Shown here piece after piece: positions 36,914 to 45,742 of a stretch of DNA of 52,454 nucleotides (its first letter is position 1; each line of letters starts with the position of its first letter). The position numbers and the translations under genes are program-made. The stretch is from an uncultured Eubacteriales bacterium (GTDB lineage Bacteria; Bacillota; Clostridia; Christensenellales; Aristaeellaceae): the NCBI GenBank assembly GCA_902773895.1, contig CACYGB010000004.1, forward strand, positions 1 through 52,454, written 5' to 3'. Under the pieces are notes generated by a model. That model worked only from the letters and a program-made list of their open reading frames with translations. It ran no database searches and was not told the origin of the DNA.

Positions 36914-39409
36914 TCAGATGGAGAATTCGCCCTTAGTCAGGCGGTTGAGGACAAAGTTGAGGAAGACCACGATCAGCAGGATGCCGAAAGCCATGGCGCA
37001 GCTCATGGGCTGGCTGGTAAAGGTCCAGTACTCATAGAGCTGGAAGCCGATGGTTTTCGTGGTGCTGGAATACAGCAGGGTGGTCATGGAAAGCTCGTAA
37101 AAGCTGGGAATGAAAATCAGGAACCAGCCGGCCGCGATGCTGGGGAAAATCAGCGGCCCGGTGATCTTGAACATGGTGTGGAGCCAGCTGGCGCCGGCCA
37201 CCTGGCTGCATTCCTCCAGGGATACGTGGATCTGGCTCATGGCCGACACCACGGTGCGCATGCCCATCATCAGGTACTTGATCAGGTACGCGATGATCAT
37301 GATATAGGCCGTATTGTAAATGTTGATGCCGAAGTTGCCCCGCATGGTCATGATCAGCCCCAGGGCGATGACCACGCTGGGCGTGCCGGAGCCCAGGGTG
37401 ATCAGGAAATCGGGAATCTTGCGGCCCCGCAGGCGGGTGCGCTGCAGCAAATAACTCATGGTGCAGGCGATCACAATGCCCACCGTGGCGGTCACAGCGG
37501 CGAACAGCAGGGAGTTTTTCAGGCTGTTCACCGTTTCCACCCGGCCAAACACCGTTTTCCAGTTCGCCCAGGTGAAGTTGTTCTGGTCAAACATGCTCTT
37601 GCCCACGTCAATTTTGAACGAGGTGGAGAATATGGTGGCAAAGGGGATCAGGATCACAACCACCGCGAACAGCGCCACCAGCACCGTCAGCGGCACGCGC
37701 CAGGAGCGCAGGTCCACAATGGCCGGGCGCACCGATTTGCCGGACACGGTGATGTACTGGCGTTTGGCCAGCACCACGTCGGAAATGAACAGGATGATCA
37801 CCGCCATCACCATCAGGAACACCGCCATGCCCGTGGCGTCGTTCAGGCCCTGCTGGCCCAGCGACACATATTCCACGATGCGGGTGGTTACTGTATGCAC
37901 GCGGCCCGGGCTGCCGATGATGGAGGGGATGCCGTAGCAGCTGGCCGCGCTGACGAACACCAGCAAAGCGCCGGAAATCAGGGACGGCATCATCATGGGC
38001 AGTGTCACGGTGAACAGCGTTTTCAGCGGCGAGGAACCGCTGATGCGGCTGGCCTCCTCCAGCGACGGGTCCATTTTTTCCATGGCGCGGCTGATGGTGA
38101 TGAAAGCGTAGGGATAATAAAAGCTGCTCAGCACCCAGATCATGCCCGGCAGGCTGTACACGTTCAGGGGCCCCGGGGCGTCGCTGAGATGGAAAAGGAC
38201 CCGCATCCACTGGTTGATGGTGCCCACGTTGGGGTTCAAAAGCCTGAGCCAGGCCATAGCGCCCACGTACGGCGGCACCATGTAGGTGAGCACAAACAGC
38301 GCGCGGAAAAACTTCCGGCCGTACAGGTTGGTGCGTCCCACCAGCCAGGCCAGGGGGAAGGCGATCAGCGTGCCCAGGATCATGGTGGCAAAAGCCGCGA
38401 TCAGCGTGTTGGTCAGGGCGTCCAGGTTCAGCGGATAGGTATACAGCCGCTTGAAGGTCTCCAGCGAAAAGGTGCTTTCCGGGAAGAACGCCTTGACGAC
38501 CATGTACACCAGCGGCATCAGCTGGAACAAAAGCAGGAAATCCACGATCAGCAGGATGATGATCCATTTGAAATCGATCACCCAGGTTTTGTCGCTGATC
38601 ATCAGCAGGGTCAGCAGCAGGGCGTCCAGCGCGATGATGATGCCGATCAGGATGGCCGTGCGGCTGTTGCTCACGATCAATTGCCACAGCCAGGATACGT
38701 CGCCCCGGGCGATCATGGCAAAGGCGTCCAGCTGGGCCGCCTTATCCCGCACGCCTTTTTTCAGCACGTTCACCGCGTCGGTGGAGGCAGACGAGCCGCT
38801 GCTGACGAACAAAAGCTGCATCAGCATGGCCTGCCGGTCCGTCCCCTGCAAGCTGCCCGCCGTTTTTTCCGCAGCTGCGGGCAGAGCGGCGTCCTCCTGC
38901 GCCACGCACAAAAGCAGCGCCTGGCGGAACGCCGCGGCGTCCTGATCCGTCAGCGCAGCGATTTCCTTTTTGTTGGCCGTGCTCACCTTGGGGCCGTTCA
39001 CCAGATACGTGGCGTACAGCAGTCGGCAGGCCAGGGCCGGCCGGTCGTTTTCCGGGGCGGCGGCCAAAATGGAGCGCGCCTTGTCCGCGCCGCCCTTGCC
39101 CTGGCTTTCCCAGGCGTTTTCCAGCAGCGTCAGCACCGCCGCGTCCGTTTTGTCCCTTTGCTCCTGGGTCAGCGCCTCCCGCAGCGGCTGCACGTCCTTG
39201 GACCAGGCGTCGGCCGTGTCCCCTTTCAGGGCGTAAATGGCATAATAAGCGCTTTCGGAACTGAAGCCCGACCCGTTGTATTCCCGCATGCCCGTAACGC
39301 CCAGAACGATAATGGCCAGGCCCAGGGCAAACGCCAGCGCCAGGGCCAGCTTGGCTGCCCAGGGAGAGGGGCTGGCCGCGGGAAGACGATCCTGCACTGC
39401 GGTTTTCAT
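36914..39409 (-). CDS. Fused double ABC permease with an extracytoplasmic N-terminal domain
   Basis: An 831-residue membrane protein holding two binding-protein-dependent permease domains, as in FbpB/AfuB. The first has its coupling-loop motif EEASRISGSSPLKTLFTVTLP; the second has EECSQVAGASWLHTMFKITGP. Unlike ordinary FbpB proteins (about 500-560 residues), it begins with one membrane helix (about 18-39), then a soluble, mostly helical region of about 210 residues (40-250), then another helix (251-271) before the transport core. With the N-terminus inside, that region faces outward. I chose the ATG at 39409 because GAGGT lies 8 bases upstream; upstream starts overlap that site. It follows the binding-protein gene after a strong hairpin. 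Confidence 0.9.
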   Translation of the reverse strand: MKTAVQDRLPAASPSPWAAKLALALAFALGLAIIVLGVTGMREYNGSGFSSESAYYAIYALKGDTADAWSKDVQPLREALTQEQRDKTDAAVLTLLENAWESQGKGGADKARSILAAAPENDRPALACRLLYATYLVNGPKVSTANKKEIAALTDQDAAAFRQALLLCVAQEDAALPAAAEKTAGSLQGTDRQAMLMQLLFVSSGSSASTDAVNVLKKGVRDKAAQLDAFAMIARGDVSWLWQLIVSNSRTAILIGIIIALDALLLTLLMISDKTWVIDFKWIIILLIVDFLLLFQLMPLVYMVVKAFFPESTFSLETFKRLYTYPLNLDALTNTLIAAFATMILGTLIAFPLAWLVGRTNLYGRKFFRALFVLTYMVPPYVGAMAWLRLLNPNVGTINQWMRVLFHLSDAPGPLNVYSLPGMIWVLSSFYYPYAFITISRAMEKMDPSLEEASRISGSSPLKTLFTVTLPMMMPSLISGALLVFVSAASCYGIPSIIGSPGRVHTVTTRIVEYVSLGQQGLNDATGMAVFLMVMAVIILFISDVVLAKRQYITVSGKSVRPAIVDLRSWRVPLTVLVALFAVVVILIPFATIFSTSFKIDVGKSMFDQNNFTWANWKTVFGRVETVNSLKNSLLFAAVTATVGIVIACTMSYLLQRTRLRGRKIPDFLITLGSGTPSVVIALGLIMTMRGNFGINIYNTAYIMIIAYLIKYLMMGMRTVVSAMSQIHVSLEECSQVAGASWLHTMFKITGPLIFPSIAAGWFLIFIPSFYELSMTTLLYSSTTKTIGFQLYEYWTFTSQPMSCAMAFGILLIVVFLNFVLNRLTKGEFSI

Positions 39410-39449
39410 GCGCATGCACCTCACTGAAAATCAAAACAGTTTATTCAAA

Positions 39450-39478
39450 CGGGGGAAGCCGATATACGGCTTCCCCCG
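39450..39478 (-). promoter_or_regulatory. Intercistronic 12-bp perfect stem-loop between binding-protein and permease genes
   Basis: CGGGGGAAGCCG (39450-39461) and CGGCTTCCCCCG (39467-39478) are perfectly complementary around a 5-base loop. There is no proper T tract in the minus direction (TTTGAATA). Such hairpins commonly protect the 3' end of the binding-protein message and lower expression of the permease and ATPase. Confidence 0.75.
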
Positions 39479-39502
39479 CGGAAGCGTTTTTATAAAGAGG
39501 GA

Positions 39503-40591
39503 TTATTTGGTGGTCACGGTTTCGGTCCAGGCGGTGTTGATGTTTTCACGGTTCTTATAGGCATTCTCCCAGTCAACGCCCATATCCTTTTCGATCAGCC
39601 AGTTGGTATCCACAGACTTATAGGGGATTTCCGTCATGCCGGCAAACACGGAGTGCATATAGCCCTGCAGGATCAGCTTCTGGGCTTCTTCGCTCAGCAG
39701 CCACTTTTCCACCGCTTCGCAGGCTTCCACATTCACGTTCTTGCTGTGGTTTTCCGCCACGGTCATCACGGTGGAGGGGATCAGGATCACGCCGTCCTCG
39801 GGATAGATGCAGGCCAGGTTGGTGATGGGGTTGCCGGCATCGTCCGCTTCCTTGAGCTTCTTGAGCACGGATTCTTCCAGGATCATGATGGCGGCGCACT
39901 CACCGGTTTCCAGCTTGGTCAGCGCGGTGGAGCCGGATTCGATCATCACTTCATTGGCAGCCAGGCCGTCCAGGTATTCCTTGCCGTAATGGTTGTCCTG
40001 GATCAGGGAGGCCACGGCGGCGAAGGTGGTGCCGCTGGTCATGGGGTTGCCCATGGAGATATAGCCCTTCAGGGAAGGATCGGTGGCGAAATCCTTGAAC
40101 GTCTTGGGAATGTTCACGCCCTTGGCCGCCCATTCATCCACCTTTTCGGGGTTGTAGGCCAGCACCATGTTGCACACGCGCACGGGGTACCAGTAGCCTT
40201 CCGCGTCATAGGGGAAGCGCAGCAGCTGATCGGGATTCTCGATGGCGATGGGCTGCAGGTAGCCCGCTTCCTTCAGCTCCAGGCTCAGGGCCGGTTCGGC
40301 CACCAGCATCATGTCGCAGCCCAGGTCGCCGGTCTTGTCCGGGCCCATTTCCCCGTACAGCTTCTGGATCAGCGAACTGGTGCCGCCGTAGAAAAAGAAG
40401 CTGCCGTCGTTGCCGGGAACCAGGTTGGGGAATTCCTTTTTCAGGGCTTCATCCATCATGTCGATCACGAATTGATACATGGAAGAATAAATGACCAGTT
40501 CACCTTCCACATCCTCGTTGACAGCCAGCGCGCTGCTCACCATGGGGATCATCATCATCAGCGCCAGAAGAACAGCCAGGATTTTTTTCAT
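39503..40591 (-). CDS. ABC importer solute-binding protein, not lipidated
   Basis: A 362-residue secreted binding protein of the Fbp/AfuA/PhnS group. Residues 1-23 form a signal peptide (MKKILAVLLALMMM, then VSSALA); cleavage is predicted after ALA. There is no lipobox cysteine, although Gram-positive binding proteins are normally lipoproteins. Mature-domain motifs include GELVIYSSMYQF near the start and NPMTSGTTFAAVASL, the hinge/anion-binding block of the family. The tyrosine pair of true iron-binding members is not evident, so a phosphorylated or other anionic organic ligand is as likely as iron. The ATG at 40591 follows GGAGGAAAGAGC. First gene of the importer-HD operon. Confidence 0.92.
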   Translation of the reverse strand: MKKILAVLLALMMMIPMVSSALAVNEDVEGELVIYSSMYQFVIDMMDEALKKEFPNLVPGNDGSFFFYGGTSSLIQKLYGEMGPDKTGDLGCDMMLVAEPALSLELKEAGYLQPIAIENPDQLLRFPYDAEGYWYPVRVCNMVLAYNPEKVDEWAAKGVNIPKTFKDFATDPSLKGYISMGNPMTSGTTFAAVASLIQDNHYGKEYLDGLAANEVMIESGSTALTKLETGECAAIMILEESVLKKLKEADDAGNPITNLACIYPEDGVILIPSTVMTVAENHSKNVNVEACEAVEKWLLSEEAQKLILQGYMHSVFAGMTEIPYKSVDTNWLIEKDMGVDWENAYKNRENINTAWTETVTTK

Positions 40592-40643
40592 TGCTCTTTC
40601 CTCCATTTTCCTTTTTTGTGCTGAACACGCACGATCTGGTTAA

Positions 40644-40672
40644 ATGATACCATATTTTTTCCATGATTGCAA
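40644..40672 (-). promoter_or_regulatory. Sigma-A promoter of the importer-HD operon
   Basis: On the minus strand TTGCAA (40667-40672) and TATCAT (40644-40649) are spaced by 17 bases. The binding-protein ATG is about 53 bases downstream. Confidence 0.75.
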
Positions 40673-40758
40673 GCCGTCGGCCTTCGTTTTGATGAAAAGC
40701 GCTCCGTCTTTTTCCTGTATCCATTAAAAAATTTTATTGATTACGAAAAAATCATAAT

Positions 40759-40787
40759 TTGTATTTTTGATTCCTCTATCGTATAAT
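40759..40787 (+). promoter_or_regulatory. Sigma-A promoter of the first MATE gene
   Basis: A perfect TATAAT (40782-40787) with TTGTAT (40759-40764) 17 bases upstream. The start codon is about 145 bases further on, leaving a long structured leader. Confidence 0.65.
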
Positions 40788-40932
40788 AAAAGCGAAAAAG
40801 AAAAAGGCTTTCCCGGAGGATGCCGGGCCGCCCGAAACGATATTTCCGCGTCTTTCGCGGCTGCGCGAAAGGCTGTGTTTCCGTTTTATCTTTTTTTGAT
40901 TTTTCCTTTTGTTCCGGAAGGGAGGGAAGGCC

Positions 40933-42336
40933 ATGAGCCCGCGGAAAAACGAGCGGGAGCTGTTTGAATCCAGCCCCATCCTGCTCTCCATTATCCGCCT
41001 GGCCGTTCCCACCGTGCTGGGACAGATCATCCTGGTGATTTACAATATGGCCGACACGTTTTTCATCGGCCTGACCGGCAGCGACGCCATGCTGACGGCC
41101 GCCACGGTGTGCATGCCGGCGTTCATGTTCCTGTCCGCCATTTCCAACCTGTTCGGGGTCGGCGGCGCCAGCGTCATTTCCCGAGCCATGGGCCAGGGCG
41201 ACGCCGGGCGCATCCGCAGCGCCTCCTCGTTTTCCGCCTGGGGATGCCTGGGGCTGACGCTGCTGTACTGCATTTTGACCGCGGTGCTGGCCGATCCTTT
41301 TCTGGATCTGCTGGGCGGCCAGGCGGAAGAAGTGCACGCCTTCGCCCGGGATTACCTGCGCATCACCGTCACCCTGGGCGGCCCGGCCACCGCCATGAGC
41401 GCCCTGCTTTCCCACCTGATCCGCTCCGAGGGCCGGGCAATGATGGCCAGCGCCGGCATCATGCTGGGCGGCCTGATGAACATCGCGCTGGACCCGCTGT
41501 TCATGTTCGTGCTGCTGCCGCCGGGCCGGGAAATCGAAGGCGCTGCCGCCGCCACCGCGCTGTCCAATCTGTGCGCCCTGCTGTACTTCCTCATCGCACT
41601 GCGCCGCCGGAGGGGCAAAACCAGCCTGCGTTTCCGGCCGTCCCGGCAGATGCTGGAACGCTCGGTGGTCGCCGGGGTATTCAGCGCCGGGCTGCCCGCC
41701 TGCCTGATGACGCTGATGGAAAACATTTCCTACGCCGTGCTGGACAACATGATGGCCGCCTACGGCGTAGCCTGCCAGGCGGGCCTGGGCGTGGCGAAAA
41801 AAATCAACATGCTGGCCCATTGCATCGTGCGGGGCATGTCCCAAAGCGTGCTGCCGCTGATCGGGTTCAATTATTCGGCCAAAAATTTCCGCCGTATGCG
41901 GCAGTCGGTGCTGTACTCCGGCGCCATGTCCGTTTCCCTGGCGCTGCTGTGCATGGCGGTTTCCCTCATGTTCAACTGGCAGCTGGTGTCCATTTTCATT
42001 GTGGACAGCAACGTGGAATCCCTGGACAGCGGCGCGCGGTTTCTGCGCATCCTGTGCCTGGGCGGTCCCTTTTCCGCCTGCGCCTACGCCATCATTTCGT
42101 TCTTCCAGGCCACGGGCAAGGGCGCGCGCTCCTTCCTGCTGGCGGTGCTGCGCAAGGGGCTGCTGGATATTCCCATGATGTTCCTGCTCAATTTGCTGAT
42201 TCCCGCGGACGGCATCGTCATGGCTACGCCCATTACCGACGTGATCTGCTGCGCCGTGGCGCTGACGCTGCTCATTCCCTTCCTCAAGCGCCATCCGGAA
42301 ACGCCGCGGGCGGCCCCGCGGCATTCTCCGCCCTGA
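40933..42336 (+). CDS. MATE-family efflux transporter 1
   Basis: A 467-residue, 12-helix member of the MATE family (cation-coupled exporters of drugs or metabolites). The N-terminal lobe starts with LAVPTVLGQIILVIYNMADT, and the two-fold repeat is visible with the second lobe beginning near GVFSAGLPACLMTLMENIS. The loop between the lobes and helix lengths are normal. The ATG at 40933 is preceded by GGAGGGAAGG; an upstream TTG in frame lacks such a site. It is transcribed alone from a promoter with a long leader and ends 10 bases from the convergent MATE 2 gene, whose coding end contains its terminator. Substrate unknown. Confidence 0.92.
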   Translation: MSPRKNERELFESSPILLSIIRLAVPTVLGQIILVIYNMADTFFIGLTGSDAMLTAATVCMPAFMFLSAISNLFGVGGASVISRAMGQGDAGRIRSASSFSAWGCLGLTLLYCILTAVLADPFLDLLGGQAEEVHAFARDYLRITVTLGGPATAMSALLSHLIRSEGRAMMASAGIMLGGLMNIALDPLFMFVLLPPGREIEGAAAATALSNLCALLYFLIALRRRRGKTSLRFRPSRQMLERSVVAGVFSAGLPACLMTLMENISYAVLDNMMAAYGVACQAGLGVAKKINMLAHCIVRGMSQSVLPLIGFNYSAKNFRRMRQSVLYSGAMSVSLALLCMAVSLMFNWQLVSIFIVDSNVESLDSGARFLRILCLGGPFSACAYAIISFFQATGKGARSFLLAVLRKGLLDIPMMFLLNLLIPADGIVMATPITDVICCAVALTLLIPFLKRHPETPRAAPRHSPP

Positions 42337-42346
42337 GCCCTGTATA

Positions 42347-43702
42347 TCAGGCGGCAGCTTCGGCTGCCGCTTTCTTTTTGCGGAACGTAACATGGAACGC
42401 GGCGGCGTTCAGCGCCACGCACAGCCCCCAGCAAAGCGGGTAGGATACGTAAATGGCCTCCACCGTGCCGCGCCCGGCGGCGTAGGTGTAAATCCAGGTA
42501 ACACGAAACACCACCGAGCAAAGGATGGAGATGATCAGGGGCAGCCGGGCTTCCCCCAGCCCGCGGACGCAGCCGCTGATCACGTTCATCACGCCGCAGC
42601 CGCCGAAAAACAGGCACATATAGAACATCCGGGTCCGGGCATGGGCCATCACCAGCGCGTCCTGGGTAAACAGGCGCGTCAGCACCGGCGACAGGGCATA
42701 CACCGCGATGCCCAGCGATTCCGAAATCAAAAACACCGACAGGATCGTGGTCCGGTAAATTTTCCCGATGCGCTGGAAATTTCCCTTCCCGTAGTTCTGG
42801 GAAATGAACACCACGCTGGCGTTGGCAAAGCCGGTAAAGGAAACCACGATCAGCCCTTCGATGGTGGTGCCCACCGTGTTGCCGGCGATCACCGCGGCAT
42901 CGAAACGGTTGATGGCGGCGGCGATGATCACGCCGGACAGATTCAGCACGATTCCCTCCAGGGAGGAGGGAATGCCGATGGAAAATACTTCGCCCAGGGA
43001 GCGGAATAAGCGCATTTCCCGCAGGCGCAGCCGCGTTTCATCCCGCTGCTGGGCCATGAACAGCGTCAGCGCCCCGGCGCACAGCGCCTCGGAAATCACC
43101 GTGGCCGCCGCCACGCCGGCAATATTCCAGTCCAGCGCGATCACAAAAACCAGGTTCAGCGCGATGTTGATCACGGCGGCGCCGGTCTGAAACAAAAACG
43201 GCAGAAAGGAATTGCCCCGGGCCTGCAAAACAGCGGACAGGAGCCCGGTGGTCAGCAAAAACGGAACGCCCAGGAAGTAAATCCGGAAATACAGCCGCGC
43301 GTCCGTCCGGATCTCCGCCGGGCAGTTCATCCAGCCCAGGATGGGGTCCGCCAGCGCCACCGCCGCGGCGGCCAGCGCGCCGCCCAGCAGCAGCGCCGTC
43401 GGGGGCAGGGCGGACACCATTTTCCCCACGCCTTCCCGGTCGCCCTGGCCGTACCGTCTTCCTGCCGCCACAGTCACGCCGGCGTCCAGCGCCGTCAGTC
43501 CGCCCACCAGCAGATTGATCACCGCGCTGGATACCCCGATGGCGGACAGCGCCCCGGGATGCCCGAACCGGCCGATCACCGCCGTGTCTGCCGCGGAAAA
43601 CAGCATTTGCAGCAGCGCCGCGCCCATAACGGGCAAGGCAAACAGCAGCATCTGCCTGAGGATGCCGCCCTCCAGCGGGTTGACCTCCATTTTCCGTTTC
43701 AT
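42347..43702 (-). CDS. MATE-family efflux transporter 2
   Basis: A 451-residue, 12-helix MATE protein (N-terminal lobe MLLFALPVMGAALLQMLFS; second lobe near VFSIGIPSSLEGIVLN). It resembles the NorM/DinF-like multidrug group more than it resembles MATE 1. The C-terminus is an unusual KKKAAAEAAA tail, explained by the terminator hairpin encoded on the other strand. The ATG at 43702 follows GAGGAA; an ATG four codons upstream overlaps that site. It lies 71 bases after MATE 3 with no evident promoter between, so acyP-MATE 3-MATE 2 is probably one operon. A matching hairpin for its own termination (42303-42322) lies inside MATE 1 but lacks a T tract. Confidence 0.92.
   Translation of the reverse strand: MKRKMEVNPLEGGILRQMLLFALPVMGAALLQMLFSAADTAVIGRFGHPGALSAIGVSSAVINLLVGGLTALDAGVTVAAGRRYGQGDREGVGKMVSALPPTALLLGGALAAAAVALADPILGWMNCPAEIRTDARLYFRIYFLGVPFLLTTGLLSAVLQARGNSFLPFLFQTGAAVINIALNLVFVIALDWNIAGVAAATVISEALCAGALTLFMAQQRDETRLRLREMRLFRSLGEVFSIGIPSSLEGIVLNLSGVIIAAAINRFDAAVIAGNTVGTTIEGLIVVSFTGFANASVVFISQNYGKGNFQRIGKIYRTTILSVFLISESLGIAVYALSPVLTRLFTQDALVMAHARTRMFYMCLFFGGCGVMNVISGCVRGLGEARLPLIISILCSVVFRVTWIYTYAAGRGTVEAIYVSYPLCWGLCVALNAAAFHVTFRKKKAAAEAAA
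42351..42379 (+). terminator. Terminator of MATE 1, embedded in the coding end of MATE 2
   Basis: A perfect 8-bp stem GCGGCAGC/GCTGCCGC with a TTCG tetraloop (42351-42370) is followed by TTTCTTTTT. It is an ideal rho-independent terminator in the plus direction. The same bases, read on the minus strand, encode the Ala/Glu-rich C-terminus and the Lys codons just before it in the convergent gene. Confidence 0.9.
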
Positions 43703-43773
43703 GCTGTTCCTCATTTCCCCCGGCTGCGGATTGTTCCTTCGCCCTGTTTCCGTTTGTCAATCTCCAGGCGGCC

Positions 43774-45126
43774 TCACCGGGTCAGATCCTGCACCCATTT
43801 GTATTTGCGGAAACGCAGCATCACCCAGGGGATTTTGCCCACCTCGTCCAGGCAGGTGCAGGCGTACACCGCCAGCACGGGCCAATGGAACACGAACGCC
43901 CCCAGCAGCGCCAGCGGAATGGCGATGCCCCACATGCACACCGCCAGGCTGTACAAATCAAACAGCGTATCGCCGCCGCCGTCCAGCACGCCGTTGATGG
44001 TGACGGTGTTTACGCACCGGCCGATCATATAAACGGCCATAATGACCATCATTCCGGTCAGGTAGCCCCGGGCCTCCTCGGTCAGGATCACCATCCGCAC
44101 CACCAGCGGCGTCAGCGCCAGCACCAGCGCCGTGGAAGCGAAGCCGATCACCCAGGAAATATTCTTCAGCTTGATGCCGTACGCCTTGCCCATCTCCAGC
44201 CGTCCGGCCCCCAGTTCATTCCCCACCATGATGCCCGCGGCGCTGCCGATGCCGTTGCAGGCACAGCAGATCAGGTCCCGCACCACGGCGGCGACGGAAT
44301 TGGCCGCCGCCCCGTCGGCGCCCATATGGCCGATGATGGCGGTGTAGGAAGTAAAGCCCACGCCCCAGAACAGCGATCCCCCCAGCAGCGGCAGGCATTG
44401 CCGGGCGAAATCCCGCGTCAGCTGCCGGTCGCCCCGGGCCAGCTCCCGCCAGGCGGGACGGATATAGCCTGGCCTGCGGGAAATGACCAGGCACAGCGCC
44501 AGCTCCACGCACCGGGCCAGGGTGGTGGCCAGCGCCGCGCCCCGGGCGTTCATCCTGGGCGCGCCCAGCAAGCCGAAAATGAACACGGCGTTCAGCCCGA
44601 TATTGGACACCACCGCCGCCGCGCTGATCCAGGCGCTGGACGGCACGTGGTCCGTTACCTTCATCATGGTCAGGTAGCACTGGGAAACGCCGGTCAGCAA
44701 ATAAGACCAGCCGGCAATGCGCAGATAAGCGCTGCCGATCTCCAGCAGCGGCGCGTCGTGGGTAAAAATCCGCATCAGCGTTTCCGGGATTGCTTCGCAC
44801 GCGGCAAAAAACAGCAGCGAAATCAGCCCGCTGAAGCGCAGGATCAAATTGAACAGCGCCTGGATGGTTTTCCTGTCGCCCTTTCCGAAATACTGGGCGC
44901 CCAGAATGGCCCCTGCCGCCGTCACCGCCGCAATGAACATATTCTGCACGAACTGGATCTGAGTGGCCAGGGACACCGCCGTCATTTCCTCCTGGGCGAT
45001 ACGCCCCAGCATCAGCGCATCGCCGGCCGCCACCGCGGCCAGCATCAGGCTCTGAAAAGCGATGGGCAGCGCCAGGTCGACCAGCCGCCGGTAAAATACC
45101 TTGTTGTCAATGGGCTGTGTTTTCAT
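43774..45126 (-). CDS. MATE-family efflux transporter 3
   Basis: A 450-residue MATE protein with 12 predicted helices (first lobe LALPIAFQSLMLAAVAAGDA, second lobe near CLPLLGGSLFWGVGFTSYT). The RFRKYKW end is basic. It is distinct in sequence from the two neighbouring MATE proteins, so this is not a recent tandem duplication. The ATG at 45126 follows AAAGGA by 6 bases; a TTG five codons upstream is rejected. It starts 11 bases after the acylphosphatase stop and is co-transcribed with it. Substrate unknown. Confidence 0.92.
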   Translation of the reverse strand: MKTQPIDNKVFYRRLVDLALPIAFQSLMLAAVAAGDALMLGRIAQEEMTAVSLATQIQFVQNMFIAAVTAAGAILGAQYFGKGDRKTIQALFNLILRFSGLISLLFFAACEAIPETLMRIFTHDAPLLEIGSAYLRIAGWSYLLTGVSQCYLTMMKVTDHVPSSAWISAAAVVSNIGLNAVFIFGLLGAPRMNARGAALATTLARCVELALCLVISRRPGYIRPAWRELARGDRQLTRDFARQCLPLLGGSLFWGVGFTSYTAIIGHMGADGAAANSVAAVVRDLICCACNGIGSAAGIMVGNELGAGRLEMGKAYGIKLKNISWVIGFASTALVLALTPLVVRMVILTEEARGYLTGMMVIMAVYMIGRCVNTVTINGVLDGGGDTLFDLYSLAVCMWGIAIPLALLGAFVFHWPVLAVYACTCLDEVGKIPWVMLRFRKYKWVQDLTR

Positions 45127-45137
45127 ATGTTTTCCTT

Positions 45138-45410
45138 TCAATCCAGCACGCGGAAGGAGCGTTCCTCCTCCGCCGGCGGAAGAGGGGTTTCTTCCACGGC
45201 ATCCACGGCGATGTACGGGCTCCGGCCGATCCCCTCCAGGACCCAGGCCATCTGCTCCGCCGTTCCCTGCAGCTCCAGGGTGACGGAGCCGTCCGCTTCG
45301 TTCCGCACCCAGCCGGTAACGCCCGCGGCCTGCGCCGCGTGCACGGCGCGCCAGCGAAAGCCGACCCCCTGCACCGTGCCGCGAAAAACCAACCGCTTCC
45401 GGAGCTTCAT
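45138..45410 (-). CDS. acyP: Acylphosphatase
   Basis: A small (90 residue) enzyme that hydrolyses acyl phosphates such as carbamoyl- or 1,3-bisphosphoglyceryl-phosphate. The full signature is present: GTVQGVGFRWR with the phosphate-binding R19, and GWVRNEADGSV with the catalytic N37. The length is exactly that of the family. The ATG at 45410 follows GGAAGGGGAGAGG. First gene of the acyP-MATE 3-MATE 2 operon; the reason for this pairing is not known. Confidence 0.95.
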   Translation of the reverse strand: MKLRKRLVFRGTVQGVGFRWRAVHAAQAAGVTGWVRNEADGSVTLELQGTAEQMAWVLEGIGRSPYIAVDAVEETPLPPAEEERSFRVLD

Positions 45411-45437
45411 CGTCCTCTCCCCTTCCGTACCGCTGAT

Positions 45438-45466
45438 ACTTTATCCCAGGCGAATCTCCCTGTCAA
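45438..45466 (-). promoter_or_regulatory. Sigma-A promoter of the acyP-MATE operon
   Basis: A perfect TTGACA (45461-45466) and TAAAGT (45438-45443) on the minus strand are spaced by 17 bases, ending 28 bases before the acyP ATG. Confidence 0.75.
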
Positions 45467-45627
45467 GTGTGCTTTTTCCGGCATCCGGGCGCGCTTTTCC
45501 CCTGCGAAGCGCGTCCTGCCGCATGAAATCCGCCAGCAAGAAATGATATGCGCCTTCTATTGTTGCGGAGTTATTACAAAACGAATGTTTTTCTGTCAAA
45601 AATATGAAAGAACTATATCATTTTCTC

Positions 45628-45657
45628 TTGTGTCCCATACGGAAAGTGTTGTATAAT
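45628..45657 (+). promoter_or_regulatory. Sigma-A promoter of the lgt-like/surface-protein operon
   Basis: A perfect TATAAT (45652-45657) with TTGTGT (45628-45633) 18 bases upstream. Transcription would start near 45664, giving a leader of about 80 bases with a stem-loop at its 5' end. Confidence 0.65.
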
Positions 45658-45742
45658 GCATCCGTAAAAATGTAAGTTTTACGGGTGGGGGTCTTTTACC
45701 CTTTTCCGATTCGACAATTACCCGAAAGGAAAGAACGTCCTC

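Larger units (their letters stand above)
40592..40932. other. Divergent promoter region between importer operon and MATE gene
   Basis: No gene is seen in this 341-base gap. It holds the minus-strand importer promoter (40644-40672), an A/T-rich centre, the plus-strand MATE promoter (40759-40787) and a roughly 139-base leader with two hairpins (CCCGG/CCGGG at 40811-40826; CTTTCGCG/CGCGAAAG at 40851-40870) and a T-rich tract (about 40877-40910). The leader matches no riboswitch I recognise. Confidence 0.6.
45411..45742. other. Divergent promoter region between acyP and the lgt-like gene
   Basis: This 332-base gap holds no gene. The left part carries the acyP promoter. The middle has one GC hairpin (GCGCGCTT/AAGCGCGT, about 45490-45516) and an A/T-rich block. 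The right part has the lgt-like promoter and a leader with a stem CCGTAAAA/TTTTACGG (about 45664-45685) followed by a GGGT/ACCC pairing and TTTT. No known riboswitch is recognised. Confidence 0.55.

Noticed and set aside
39503-40591. Assigning the binding protein as iron-specific (FbpA)
   Set aside because: The family also binds aminoethylphosphonate and sugar phosphates, and the iron-binding tyrosine pair is not evident; the ligand is left open.
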